NCBI GenBank assembly: GCA_027886925.1
Contig: JAPCJN010000053.1
Coordinates: 1 to 13,077 of the forward strand
Source of the DNA: Nitrososphaerota archaeon
Lineage (GTDB): Archaea > Thermoproteota > Nitrososphaeria > Nitrososphaerales > UBA183
Direction: 5' to 3'
Length of the DNA stretch: 13,077 nucleotides
The notes beneath the pieces are model-generated. The model ran no database searches. It saw only the letters and a program-made list of their open reading frames with translations, and was not told where the DNA came from. The translations under genes and the position numbers were made by a program. How positions within the stretch are numbered: position 1 is the first letter of the stretch; every line of letters begins with the position of its first letter. Below, piece after piece: positions 6,273 through 12,045 of the stretch.

Positions 6273-6654
6273 TTTGGGTTATCAAAGATTAAAGCATTCG
6301 TATTTACCATGAACAAAATTTGATTCTTTCATGTGAATTCTCTGGGCATCAATGCTGTGAAATGAACCACCGTCACGAGACGTTTCTCTATAATGATGGC
6401 ATGGTAGCGTGTTCTAGTGGAAAAACACAGTAGAATGTTGCACAATCCAGGCAGACTCTGTCCGAATTAGGAATCCATATCCAAATAATAGATTCGAGTC
6501 GGAGTAGACGATTGCGGATTGGGAGGAGACACGGTTTCTGGTCTTTGCGGGCGAGTCGAGTGAATGTCGAGACCCATACCGTTCACGCAAGGTGATAGGA
6601 TTCTGGGACCATTTCCAATCGTCGCCTGCGTCAGACCAGCGCGGTGGGGCGCGT
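6273..6654. other. Gap with no convincing gene
   Basis: About 380 bases between the 39-residue gene's Shine-Dalgarno and the phosphatase stop. The left part (6285-6420) is AT-rich with only tiny open frames; the right part (6480-6654) is GC-richer. I looked on both strands for tRNA-like folds, repeats and short genes with a ribosome binding site and found none I can support. A 122-residue minus-strand frame (6414-6782) runs across it but is arginine/serine-rich and mostly overlaps the phosphatase out of frame. The stretch could hold a non-coding RNA or a decayed gene. Confidence 0.4.
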
Positions 6655-7185
6655 TCAGCCCTTGGTTTCTTGCGTTCTGGACCTCGACGATGACCCTTGG
6701 AGCACGTCCCTCTCGAACTCGATGACCTTTGGCTCTTGCAATCGCTCCACGGAGCCCGGCCGCCTCGACCTGAGCTCCTCAATGGCCTGATGCGCCGTCT
6801 TCCCCTCGTAAGCGATCATGTATGCCGCGAGGACGCTCCCTGTCCTTCCTTTCCCCGCGAGACAGTGGACGAGGACCGCCTTTCCGTCGGAGATAGAGGA
6901 GGCGATGAAATCTGCGGCCTCCCGCATCTTAGACAGGTCGATTGGCTCGTGGTCCTTCAGCGCGATGTGACGATATTCGATACCGGTTGTCCAATCACGA
7001 GGTAAGGGGTCCTCCGTCAGGGAGAGTATCGCGGTGACGCCGTGGTCTTTGAGCCAGTCGACTTGGCTCTTGGAATAGGGTCGTCCCGACGCAGAGATCT
7101 TCCCGCCCCTCACCCAAGTGAAGAAAGTTGGCTTGTCTGTTAGCTGGGCTCTGACCTTACGATAGACCCTGCCCACTCGTCCCAT
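6655..7185 (-). CDS. Dual-specificity-type protein phosphatase
   Basis: A cytoplasmic cysteine-dependent phosphatase that hydrolyses phosphoester bonds through a phosphocysteine intermediate. 176 residues. The P-loop is HCLAGKGRTG, with nucleophile Cys108 and phosphate-binding Arg114. Asp78, in LKDHEP, is a good candidate general acid. The N-terminal part contains the WLKDHGVTAILSL strand typical of compact DUSP/PTPMT-like enzymes (44-56). The tail after about residue 160 is Ser/Arg-rich and probably disordered. Substrates cannot be told from sequence: phosphoproteins, phosphoinositides or RNA 5' ends are handled by relatives. It lies 45 bases downstream of the OB-fold gene on the same strand, so the two are probably co-transcribed. 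The ATG at 7185 is the chosen start; no better one is visible. Confidence 0.88.
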   Translation of the reverse strand: MGRVGRVYRKVRAQLTDKPTFFTWVRGGKISASGRPYSKSQVDWLKDHGVTAILSLTEDPLPRDWTTGIEYRHIALKDHEPIDLSKMREAADFIASSISDGKAVLVHCLAGKGRTGSVLAAYMIAYEGKTAHQAIEELRSRRPGSVERLQEPKVIEFERDVLQGSSSRSRTQETKG

Positions 7186-7230
7186 GACGAGCGACTCAAG
7201 AAACAGGGTCCTTGAAAAGGCTCACTGACA

Positions 7231-7518
7231 CTACAGGATGTCGAGCTTCCCATATCGACCGACGTTGAGCTGCTTTTCGCCTCTAAAGGTGTTGATGTAG
7301 CCGTTGCTCACCTTCACCCGAGCACCCTTTGAGACCTGGGTGATCTGGTCGTCCCAAAGAGAGAGCTTGATGGTCCCCGTCGTGTCCTTCAAGATTGCAT
7401 CGGCAACCTTCGCCTGTCCGCCTGTTCTAAGGGAGACTTCCCTCGGAGATGAGACATCGATAATCTCGCCCTCGACCTCGACAGTCCTCATTCCGTCGCG
7501 CAGATCTTTGATTTCCAT
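7231..7518 (-). CDS. Single-domain OB-fold single-stranded nucleic-acid-binding protein (SSB/RPA-like)
   Basis: 95 residues forming one OB fold of the archaeal SSB/RPA type: MRTVEVEGEIIDVSSPREV (10-28) is strand 1, then VADAILKDTTGTIKLSLWDD (38-57) and GARVKVSNGYINTFRGEKQL (65-84). Trp55 and Phe78 stand where crenarchaeal SSB stacks bases. It has no zinc finger and no long acidic tail, so it is shorter than Sulfolobus SSB (about 148 residues). It may bind single-stranded DNA or RNA in replication and repair. A TATA-like element 38 bases upstream supports the ATG at 7518. It is upstream of the phosphatase gene and divergent from the glycosyltransferase. Confident of the fold, moderately of the SSB role. 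Confidence 0.85.
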   Translation of the reverse strand: MEIKDLRDGMRTVEVEGEIIDVSSPREVSLRTGGQAKVADAILKDTTGTIKLSLWDDQITQVSKGARVKVSNGYINTFRGEKQLNVGRYGKLDIL

Positions 7519-7550
7519 GTTCAGCTAGTCACGCCTACCCATCTTCAAGA

Positions 7551-7560
7551 GATATTTATC
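7551..7560 (-). promoter_or_regulatory. Candidate TATA element of the OB-fold/phosphatase operon
   Basis: The minus strand reads GATAAATATC. The centre near 7555 predicts a transcript start near 7529, 11 bases before the OB-fold ATG. Confidence 0.55.
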
Positions 7561-7572
7561 CTTGATTACGAG

Positions 7573-7583
7573 AACTTAAGATT
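7573..7583 (+). promoter_or_regulatory. Candidate TATA element of the GlcNAc-1-phosphate transferase
   Basis: AACTTAAGATT, centred near 7578, predicts a start near 7604, only a few bases before the TTG at 7608. This supports TTG as the start of a nearly leaderless transcript. Confidence 0.45.
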
Positions 7584-7607
7584 CGCTCAAACAGGCCCGT
7601 GACCTGA

Positions 7608-8642
7608 TTGCTTCCGAACGCGGGAGACGCGCTGCCCCTGGCCCTTGCACTTTCGGCCCCGGCGGCCGTGCTCTTTCTGATGATGCCCAGATATGTCAAT
7701 TGGCTTCGGGCCAGGGGCAGGACCACCAATGACGCGCACAAGGTAGGGGACGTCAGGGTGCCTACCCCTGCCGGCCCGCTGCTAATCGTCTCGATGGTGA
7801 TAGGCGAAGTCGTGGCGTGGGTCTTCTACGGGTCGGTCCTTCCTCTCGTCCTAATTCTAGTCGTGCTCTCCGCCGGGCTGATAGGCCTTTACGACGACCT
7901 CCGAGGTCTTGGCGGGGCGGTGAAACCCGCCCTCCTCGCGATGGTAGGACTCTTCGTCGTGGTGGCCGAGCACTACTATCCCAGCATCTACGACCCGACG
8001 GTCTACTTTCCGCTCCTTACGAGAACAGGCACGCACTTCATAATCTTCGGAATAATCGTAATCGCCTCGATTCCCGTGGCCTCGAACGCGTTTAACATGC
8101 TCGATGCGTTCAACGGTGAGATCTCGGGGTTCACCGCGATAGTCTCGGGAGCCCTCGTCGTCGCCATATTGCTGAGGTCTTATGCGCTGCAGAACACATC
8201 CGCCGTCACGCTCGCGATCGCTCTCCCTCTGCTGGGCGTCTCGGCCTCATTCTATTACTTCAACAGATACCCGTCCAGGGTATTTGACGGCGACAGCGGA
8301 AGCCTATCGTTTGGCGCGATGTATGTCATACTCTCGATACTCGGCGGCGTAGAGATCGCGGCTTTGGTCGCCCTCATACCTGCTGTGCTCAACTCCTACT
8401 ACATACTCTCGAGCGTGAGAGGACTCGTCGAGAGGAAGCAGATGAAGGCGAGGCCCACTTTCCTAGGCGAGGACTACCGGCTCCACGCCTCCGCGGAACC
8501 GCACGCGCCCACCACCCTCGCGAGAATGATTCTTCTCGCAGGCTCCTTGGACGAGAGGACGCTCGTAGGGAGGATATTGATCATCACGGGCTATGCAGCC
8601 GCGCTCTCTGTGGTGACTTCGATAATCACGTGGTTGCTATGA
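7608..8642 (+). CDS. UDP-GlcNAc:dolichyl-phosphate GlcNAc-1-phosphate transferase-like (MraY/WecA/Alg7 family)
   Basis: A membrane enzyme that moves a sugar-1-phosphate from a UDP-sugar to a polyprenyl phosphate, the first step of N-glycan or surface polymer assembly. 344 residues with about ten transmembrane segments. Superfamily motifs in order: DAHKVGDVRVPTPAG (42-56), the metal-binding LYDDLRG with Asp96-Asp97 (94-100), NAFNMLDAFNGEISGF (160-175, the NxxNxxDGxxG motif with Ala in place of the usual Gly), VFDGDSGSLSFGA (225-237, usually F-P/x-GDxGS), and RPTFLGEDYRLHA (282-294) in the last cytoplasmic loop. The start is TTG, supported by a TATA element 30 bases upstream and by the first helix beginning about residue 9. 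In archaea the member is usually AglH-like; the acceptor is presumably dolichyl phosphate. The acyltransferase downstream fits a surface glycan role. Confidence 0.9.
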   Translation: MLPNAGDALPLALALSAPAAVLFLMMPRYVNWLRARGRTTNDAHKVGDVRVPTPAGPLLIVSMVIGEVVAWVFYGSVLPLVLILVVLSAGLIGLYDDLRGLGGAVKPALLAMVGLFVVVAEHYYPSIYDPTVYFPLLTRTGTHFIIFGIIVIASIPVASNAFNMLDAFNGEISGFTAIVSGALVVAILLRSYALQNTSAVTLAIALPLLGVSASFYYFNRYPSRVFDGDSGSLSFGAMYVILSILGGVEIAALVALIPAVLNSYYILSSVRGLVERKQMKARPTFLGEDYRLHASAEPHAPTTLARMILLAGSLDERTLVGRILIITGYAAALSVVTSIITWLL

Positions 8643-8651
8643 CCCGAAGGA

Positions 8652-8686
8652 TTTTTTCAGGATGGAAGGGAGGACCGTCTATTTTT
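8652..8686 (+). terminator. Oligo-T terminator of the glycosyltransferase gene
   Basis: Two T runs follow the stop codon, TTTTTT at 8652-8657 and TTTTT at 8682-8686, without a strong hairpin. This is the usual appearance of an archaeal intrinsic terminator. Confidence 0.5.
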
Positions 8687-8832
8687 AGGAGATGACGATG
8701 GCGGTCACGACTTCATGGGTTCTCATACTGGCCACGACAGAGTGCGCTTCGCCGCCTTGAGGCACTGCGGCTCAGTGAAACCCAAAACCACCCTCATTAA
8801 TGGTCTTGCTTTTCTGTGGTCGCGGTGACGTT

Positions 8833-8848
8833 CGCGATATCTATCGCG
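8833..8848. repeat. Perfect inverted repeat between convergent genes
   Basis: CGCGATA and TATCGCG flank the two bases TC. It lies six bases past the acyltransferase stop. As RNA the loop would be very tight, so it may be a weak terminator stem or a protein site; I cannot tell which. Confidence 0.4.
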
Positions 8849-8854
8849 GCTGCC

Positions 8855-9388
8855 TCAGGGCTTGCCGGATTCCCAGTGGAGCTTCTTAGCATCGTATTCC
8901 TTTCTCGTGTAGACGATTCTAGCAGGGAAGCCGAGCACGACGACGCCGGGCGGTACGTCTTTGGTGACGACCGCGCCCATCGCCACTACGCTGTCCTTGC
9001 CAATCGTCACCCCCGGCCTGATCACCGACCCGCCTCCAATCACTGCGCCGTCTTCGATCGTTACCCCGACCATCTTCTTGCTCATCGGATAGGGGTCATT
9101 TGTGATGACAGCGGCTGGTCCGATGAACACGTTCTTCCCGATTCTGGTCATAGGGGGAATGTAGACCGATCCCTCTATCCTGGTGTTCGCACCAATCGTC
9201 ACGTTGTAGTCGATATGGGCAAGCGAACCTATCGACACGTTGTCACCGACAAGAGTCCCCGACCCTACATATGAGAAATGCCAAATTTTCACGTCCTTCC
9301 CGAGCTTTGCATCGGGGGCGACGAAGTTCGTCGGTTTGGGCTTGCTCAAGCGACATAACCGTCCGGCAGGACCCCTGGAATAACCCAT
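8855..9388 (-). CDS. Left-handed beta-helix (hexapeptide repeat) acyltransferase
   Basis: 177 residues. From about residue 22 to 145 it is made of imperfect hexapeptide repeats with small hydrophobics at every sixth place: APDAKLGKDVKIW, GDNVSIGSLAHI, IGANTRIEGSVYI, IGKNVFIGPAAVITND, IEDGAVIGGGSVIRP, IGKDSVVAMGAVVTKDV. The NDPYP element and PPGVVVLGFPARIV end are typical of CoA-dependent sugar N-acetyltransferases of the WbpD/WlbB group, which acetylate UDP-amino sugars for surface glycans (family knowledge; substrate is inference). The trimeric fold puts the active site between subunits. The ATG at 9388 sits 31 bases from a TATA centre, so this start is favoured over the TTG at 9349, though the first 13 residues look non-conserved. 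Divergent from the PLP enzyme. Confidence 0.88.
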   Translation of the reverse strand: MGYSRGPAGRLCRLSKPKPTNFVAPDAKLGKDVKIWHFSYVGSGTLVGDNVSIGSLAHIDYNVTIGANTRIEGSVYIPPMTRIGKNVFIGPAAVITNDPYPMSKKMVGVTIEDGAVIGGGSVIRPGVTIGKDSVVAMGAVVTKDVPPGVVVLGFPARIVYTRKEYDAKKLHWESGKP

Positions 9389-9415
9389 GCCATGCCTATT
9401 GTCGCCGAGGGTCTG

Positions 9416-9423
9416 AATATAAC
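9416..9423. promoter_or_regulatory. Shared TATA tract for two divergent genes
   Basis: AATATAAC on the plus strand, GTTATATT on the minus. The centre, 9419.5, is about 30 bases from the plus ATG at 9450 and about 31 from the minus ATG at 9388, and this is the only AT-rich tract between them. Each direction would then have a leader of about five bases. Confidence 0.5.
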
Positions 9424-9449
9424 ACTATTCGGCGAAGACGTTCCTGGGG

Positions 9450-11123
9450 ATGACCCACAAGCCTGGAACTGAAAAAAAGCGTAGGCCGGAATCATTCGGC
9501 TTATATCTAGGTCGGACACCCGAAGCAGGAGACTTGCAAGAACCAGCCAAGACAGGCGAGGGAGACGTCGACATGGAGCTGCTCAAAGCCTTCGAGAAGC
9601 AAATACTGAGCAAGACTTCCCACGTGGAAGAGGGGAGGGTGGTCAACCCGACACCGCTCGTCGACATGACCCAGGCTCTAAAGGACTGTGCGAGGGAGGA
9701 ATACGGCCTCGACTTTTCGTCGAGAGATCTCAAGGTGTTGGGCAAGCTCGAGGCGCCGCAGCTAGGCGGGTCGGTCAAGAGCAGGGCCGCGGTGCAGATA
9801 GCCCATGAGGCGATTGAGGCTGGGAAGCTAAGGAAGGGGATGGTCGTCTTCGAAGCCACATCCGGGAACTTCGGGATAGCGCTGGGGCAACTCGGAGCAC
9901 TTGGCATCGAGGTCGTCGTCCTGGTCTCCAGGAGGCTCCAAGAAGGCGTTCTGGAGGAGCTGGCGAAGAGCCGCGTCAAGACGGTGGATTTGGACGTAGA
10001 CATCTGTCCAGCTCCGGGGATGAAGGCGGACCCTAACGTGCTTCTGGCGAAGGTGGTGGCGAGCACCATTCGCGAAAGGTTCCTAGAAATCGGGCTGGAT
10101 CCGGGTGTCTTTGATGAGTCGCGCAGCAGGATAGAGGACCTGCTTGCCACACAAGACGTGATAAAGCTCGCCAAGCTGTTCGCCGAGGCATACGGCGGCT
10201 ACTGCCCGGAACAATATGATAACGAAATGAACGTGGACGCCCACGAGAGAATCACGGGCCCCGAGTTGGACCAGCAACTGTCAGGGCTCGGACTCTCATT
10301 GAGCGATTTTCAGATCGTTTGCGCGTTCGGGACCGGGGGAACGTCGGGAGGCCTCAGCAGATACGTGCAGAAGAAGTACCAGGGCCAGAGAGTCGTGCAC
10401 GTCGTCTTCCCCCGAGAAGGTCAGGACGTGGCGGGGATCAGGACCAAGGGCAACGCGCAGGGGCTGAAGTTCTACGAGCCCGAGAAATACGCGGGCGAGC
10501 ACGAGGTCGATTTCGATCAAGCGAAGAAGCTGTTCGGCTTTCTCGTAAGACGTGGCTTCGACATCGGCGAGAGCAGCGCCCTTGCCCTCTACGCCGTCGT
10601 CCAGATGGTCAACTTCGGACTCGAGGGGAAGTTCGTGGTCATCCTCGCGGACGGAGCGGGTAAATATAGGCGGACGCTGGAGGGCGCGCAATTGGAAGAG
10701 GAACAGGAGGAGGGCTTGGAGGTCAGCCTTGAGGGAGCCAAACTAAACCCTGAGAAGTTTGGAAGCGTGATCTGGACCCACACCGCATACGCTCCCACGG
10801 ACGAAGGCAGGGCTCTCATCGCCGTCTCTCTGGGTCGTCCGGGCGTCCCGGTCAGTGTCGCGAAGGCAGGAGACGTGGTCCAGCTCGTGACGGGCGGGCA
10901 GATCCCATCAGGCCTGAAGGCGATACTCGACGCCTCCTCCGACCCGGACGGTCAGGGGGGCAAGAAGGTCCTGTTCGTCTGCATGGCAGGGAACACTTCC
11001 CTCAGGGTGGCACAACTTCTGGCCGAGAAGGGGATCAGGGGCCAGAGCCTGTCGGGCGGCATGACGAAGTTAGCCCAGACGAGCGGAAAGCCCCTGTCGG
11101 CGCTGGTAAAGCCTGCCAGATAA
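9450..11123 (+). CDS. Cysteine-synthase-like PLP enzyme fused to a rhodanese-like domain
   Basis: 557 residues. Residues about 55-410 are a fold-type II PLP enzyme of the cysteine synthase/threonine synthase superfamily: NPTPLVDM (66-73), GSVKSRAA with the PLP lysine Lys110, FEATSGNFGIALGQLGALGI (134-153), the phosphate-binding loop FGTGGTSGGL (293-302), IGESSALALYA (372-382) and LADGAGKY (399-406). About 80 residues (roughly 182-265) are inserted before the Gly-rich loop compared with ordinary cysteine synthase. The C-terminus (about 440-557) is rhodanese-like; its second half is clear, KKVLFVCMAGNTS with Cys511 then AQLLAEKGIRGQSLSGGM. The first half is diverged. Inference: it may use sulfur carried as a persulfide on Cys511. 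The 40-residue N-terminal extension is Pro/Lys-rich; a start at the ATG at 9573 (residue 42), with GAGGGAG upstream and its own TATATC at 9502, is a real alternative. Confidence 0.8.
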   Translation: MTHKPGTEKKRRPESFGLYLGRTPEAGDLQEPAKTGEGDVDMELLKAFEKQILSKTSHVEEGRVVNPTPLVDMTQALKDCAREEYGLDFSSRDLKVLGKLEAPQLGGSVKSRAAVQIAHEAIEAGKLRKGMVVFEATSGNFGIALGQLGALGIEVVVLVSRRLQEGVLEELAKSRVKTVDLDVDICPAPGMKADPNVLLAKVVASTIRERFLEIGLDPGVFDESRSRIEDLLATQDVIKLAKLFAEAYGGYCPEQYDNEMNVDAHERITGPELDQQLSGLGLSLSDFQIVCAFGTGGTSGGLSRYVQKKYQGQRVVHVVFPREGQDVAGIRTKGNAQGLKFYEPEKYAGEHEVDFDQAKKLFGFLVRRGFDIGESSALALYAVVQMVNFGLEGKFVVILADGAGKYRRTLEGAQLEEEQEEGLEVSLEGAKLNPEKFGSVIWTHTAYAPTDEGRALIAVSLGRPGVPVSVAKAGDVVQLVTGGQIPSGLKAILDASSDPDGQGGKKVLFVCMAGNTSLRVAQLLAEKGIRGQSLSGGMTKLAQTSGKPLSALVKPAR

Positions 11124-11143
11124 TCAATCGGCTTATTTTGTGG

Positions 11144-11419
11144 CTAGGCTGGAAAGTAGGTGGCGAAGATGTACTCGCCGGCCCCAAACAAGACAATGAA
11201 GAAGAGGACCCCGGTGGCGACAGCGATCCTGGCAGCTTTCGTGTCCTTGTTTCTCAGGTATAGGAAGATGCCCAACCCGCAGGCAAGAGAGATGAAGCTG
11301 AAGAGACCGGCGACCGCATAGCTCAGCCCGAAGACACCCTGGCTCGCGAACGACGCCATCTGGGTGACGGCGAGGATCAGGACCAGGGTCGGAACGTATT
11401 CGAGCCTTAGGAACCTCAT
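11144..11419 (-). CDS. Hypothetical three-helix membrane protein downstream of mntR
   Basis: 91 residues, unrecognised. Three hydrophobic segments: about 8-25, 29-54 and 65-86. A charged loop RNKDTKAAR (56-64) separates the last two. It begins 26 bases after the mntR stop on the same strand, so it is probably in one transcript with mntR and under the same metal control. That position suggests a role in metal or redox homeostasis, but nothing in the sequence shows a metal site: no cysteine-histidine cluster is present. The ATG at 11419 is the natural start. It converges with the PLP-rhodanese gene with 20 bases between the stops. Confidence 0.7.
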   Translation of the reverse strand: MRFLRLEYVPTLVLILAVTQMASFASQGVFGLSYAVAGLFSFISLACGLGIFLYLRNKDTKAARIAVATGVLFFIVLFGAGEYIFATYFPA

Positions 11420-11445
11420 CGTCTAGGCGCGGACAGAGTTTCCTT

Positions 11446-11886
11446 TCAATCTTTTCTTTCCACGTATTCGCGGATGGTATTCAAGACCGCGGGGTTTCTC
11501 CCGAGGAAATCGACGAGCCGCTCTATCCTGTGGAACGTCACAGGCTGGATGTGGTGCTCTATGCCCTCCGTGTCCTGAAAAGCGACGTCCGCCTCTACCC
11601 CGATCATCGAGAGAAATTCCGAGATCACCTCGTGCCTCGAGATGACCGAGCGGGCGATGGCCCCGCCCTTGTTGGTTAGGCGCATCCCCCTGTATGGTTC
11701 ATGGATGAGGTATCCTCTTTCCGCGAGCTTCTTCACCATGCTCGTCACAGTGGGGGGCTTTACTTCGAGTCTGTCGGAGATGTCCACGCTGCTTGCGTAT
11801 CCCTTCTCGTCGATCAGGTGGTAGATCGCCTCAAGATAGTCCTCCAGCCTAGGAGTCTCTTTTTTCAGCGGAATCGCCCTCTCCAC
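11446..11886 (-). CDS. mntR: Manganese-responsive repressor MntR (DtxR family)
   Basis: A 146-residue DtxR-family regulator that binds DNA when loaded with metal. The winged helix spans about 14-75, with SSVDISDRLEVKPPTVTSMVKKL (32-54) as helix-turn-helix and EPYRGMRLTNKG as the wing; the dimerisation/metal domain follows. By recall it aligns without gaps to Bacillus subtilis MntR with an offset of eight, and all six manganese ligands of that protein are present: Asp16, Glu19, His85, Glu107, Glu110 and His111 (TEGIEHH). Asp16 and Glu107 replace the Met and Cys of iron-type DtxR, pointing to manganese. There is no SH3-like third domain, as in MntR. The start is GTG, about 15 bases after a predicted transcript start. 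Divergent from mntH, its expected target. Confidence 0.93.
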   Translation of the reverse strand: MERAIPLKKETPRLEDYLEAIYHLIDEKGYASSVDISDRLEVKPPTVTSMVKKLAERGYLIHEPYRGMRLTNKGGAIARSVISRHEVISEFLSMIGVEADVAFQDTEGIEHHIQPVTFHRIERLVDFLGRNPAVLNTIREYVERKD

Positions 11887-11921
11887 AACCAGGAACTCAT
11901 TCTGGCCAAGGTTTGCCTCGA

Positions 11922-11930
11922 GATAAAAAG
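11922..11930 (-). promoter_or_regulatory. Candidate TATA element of mntR
   Basis: The minus strand reads CTTTTTATC. Its centre near 11926 predicts a start near 11900 and a 14-base leader before the GTG. It lies directly next to the palindrome at 11935-11953. Confidence 0.5.
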
Positions 11931-11934
11931 CTTG

Positions 11935-11953
11935 GGAGGTTCGCCGAACCTAA
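11935..11953 (-). promoter_or_regulatory. DtxR/IdeR-box-like operator upstream of mntR
   Basis: The minus strand reads TTAGGTTCGGCGAACCTCC. It matches 15 of 19 positions of the classical DtxR/IdeR box TTAGGTTAGGCTAACCTAA (established consensus), and the inner 15 bases AGGTTCG-C-CGAACCT are a perfect palindrome (11937-11951). The location just upstream of the mntR TATA element would let bound repressor block TFB/TBP: probable autoregulation. Confidence 0.65.
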
Positions 11954-11996
11954 GGATATTAGGGCAATCTGAATTATTTAGAACAGACGAATAATC

Positions 11997-12010
11997 TTAG
12001 ATGCATCTAA
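11997..12010. promoter_or_regulatory. Perfect 14-base palindrome at the mntH promoter
   Basis: TTAGATGCATCTAA is fully self-complementary and directly precedes the TATA-like CTTAAG of mntH. The TTAG and CTAA ends resemble the outer arms of the DtxR box, but the core differs. It is a likely operator, probably for MntR. Confidence 0.5.
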
Positions 12011-12016
12011 CTTAAG
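12011..12016 (+). promoter_or_regulatory. Candidate TATA element of mntH
   Basis: CTTAAG, centred near 12013, predicts a start near 12040, about six bases before the mntH ATG. An alternative AT tract, ATTATTTAG at 11974-11982, would start transcription inside the palindrome. Confidence 0.4.
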
Positions 12017-12045
12017 TACTCACCGGTTGCGGTGGTCACAGTGCC

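Noticed and set aside
6520..6640. Possible tRNA or C/D box RNA in the gap
   Set aside because: I could not pair an acceptor stem with a T-loop, nor find C and D boxes at the right spacing.
6414..6782. 122-residue minus-strand open frame
   Set aside because: Its first third overlaps the phosphatase in another frame and the rest crosses the gene-free gap; composition is Ser/Arg-rich and no motif is visible.
8698..8760. 20-residue plus-strand frame (starts MAVTTSW) with AGGAG upstream
   Set aside because: Too short and placed after the glycosyltransferase terminator; AGGAG lies in a purine-rich stretch and may be chance.
8816..9274. 152-residue plus-strand open frame
   Set aside because: Antisense to the hexapeptide acyltransferase; His/Arg/Asp-rich with no family features.
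9425..10174. 249-residue minus-strand open frame
   Set aside because: Antisense to the PLP enzyme, Ser-rich low-complexity product, and it would run through the shared promoter. A shadow.
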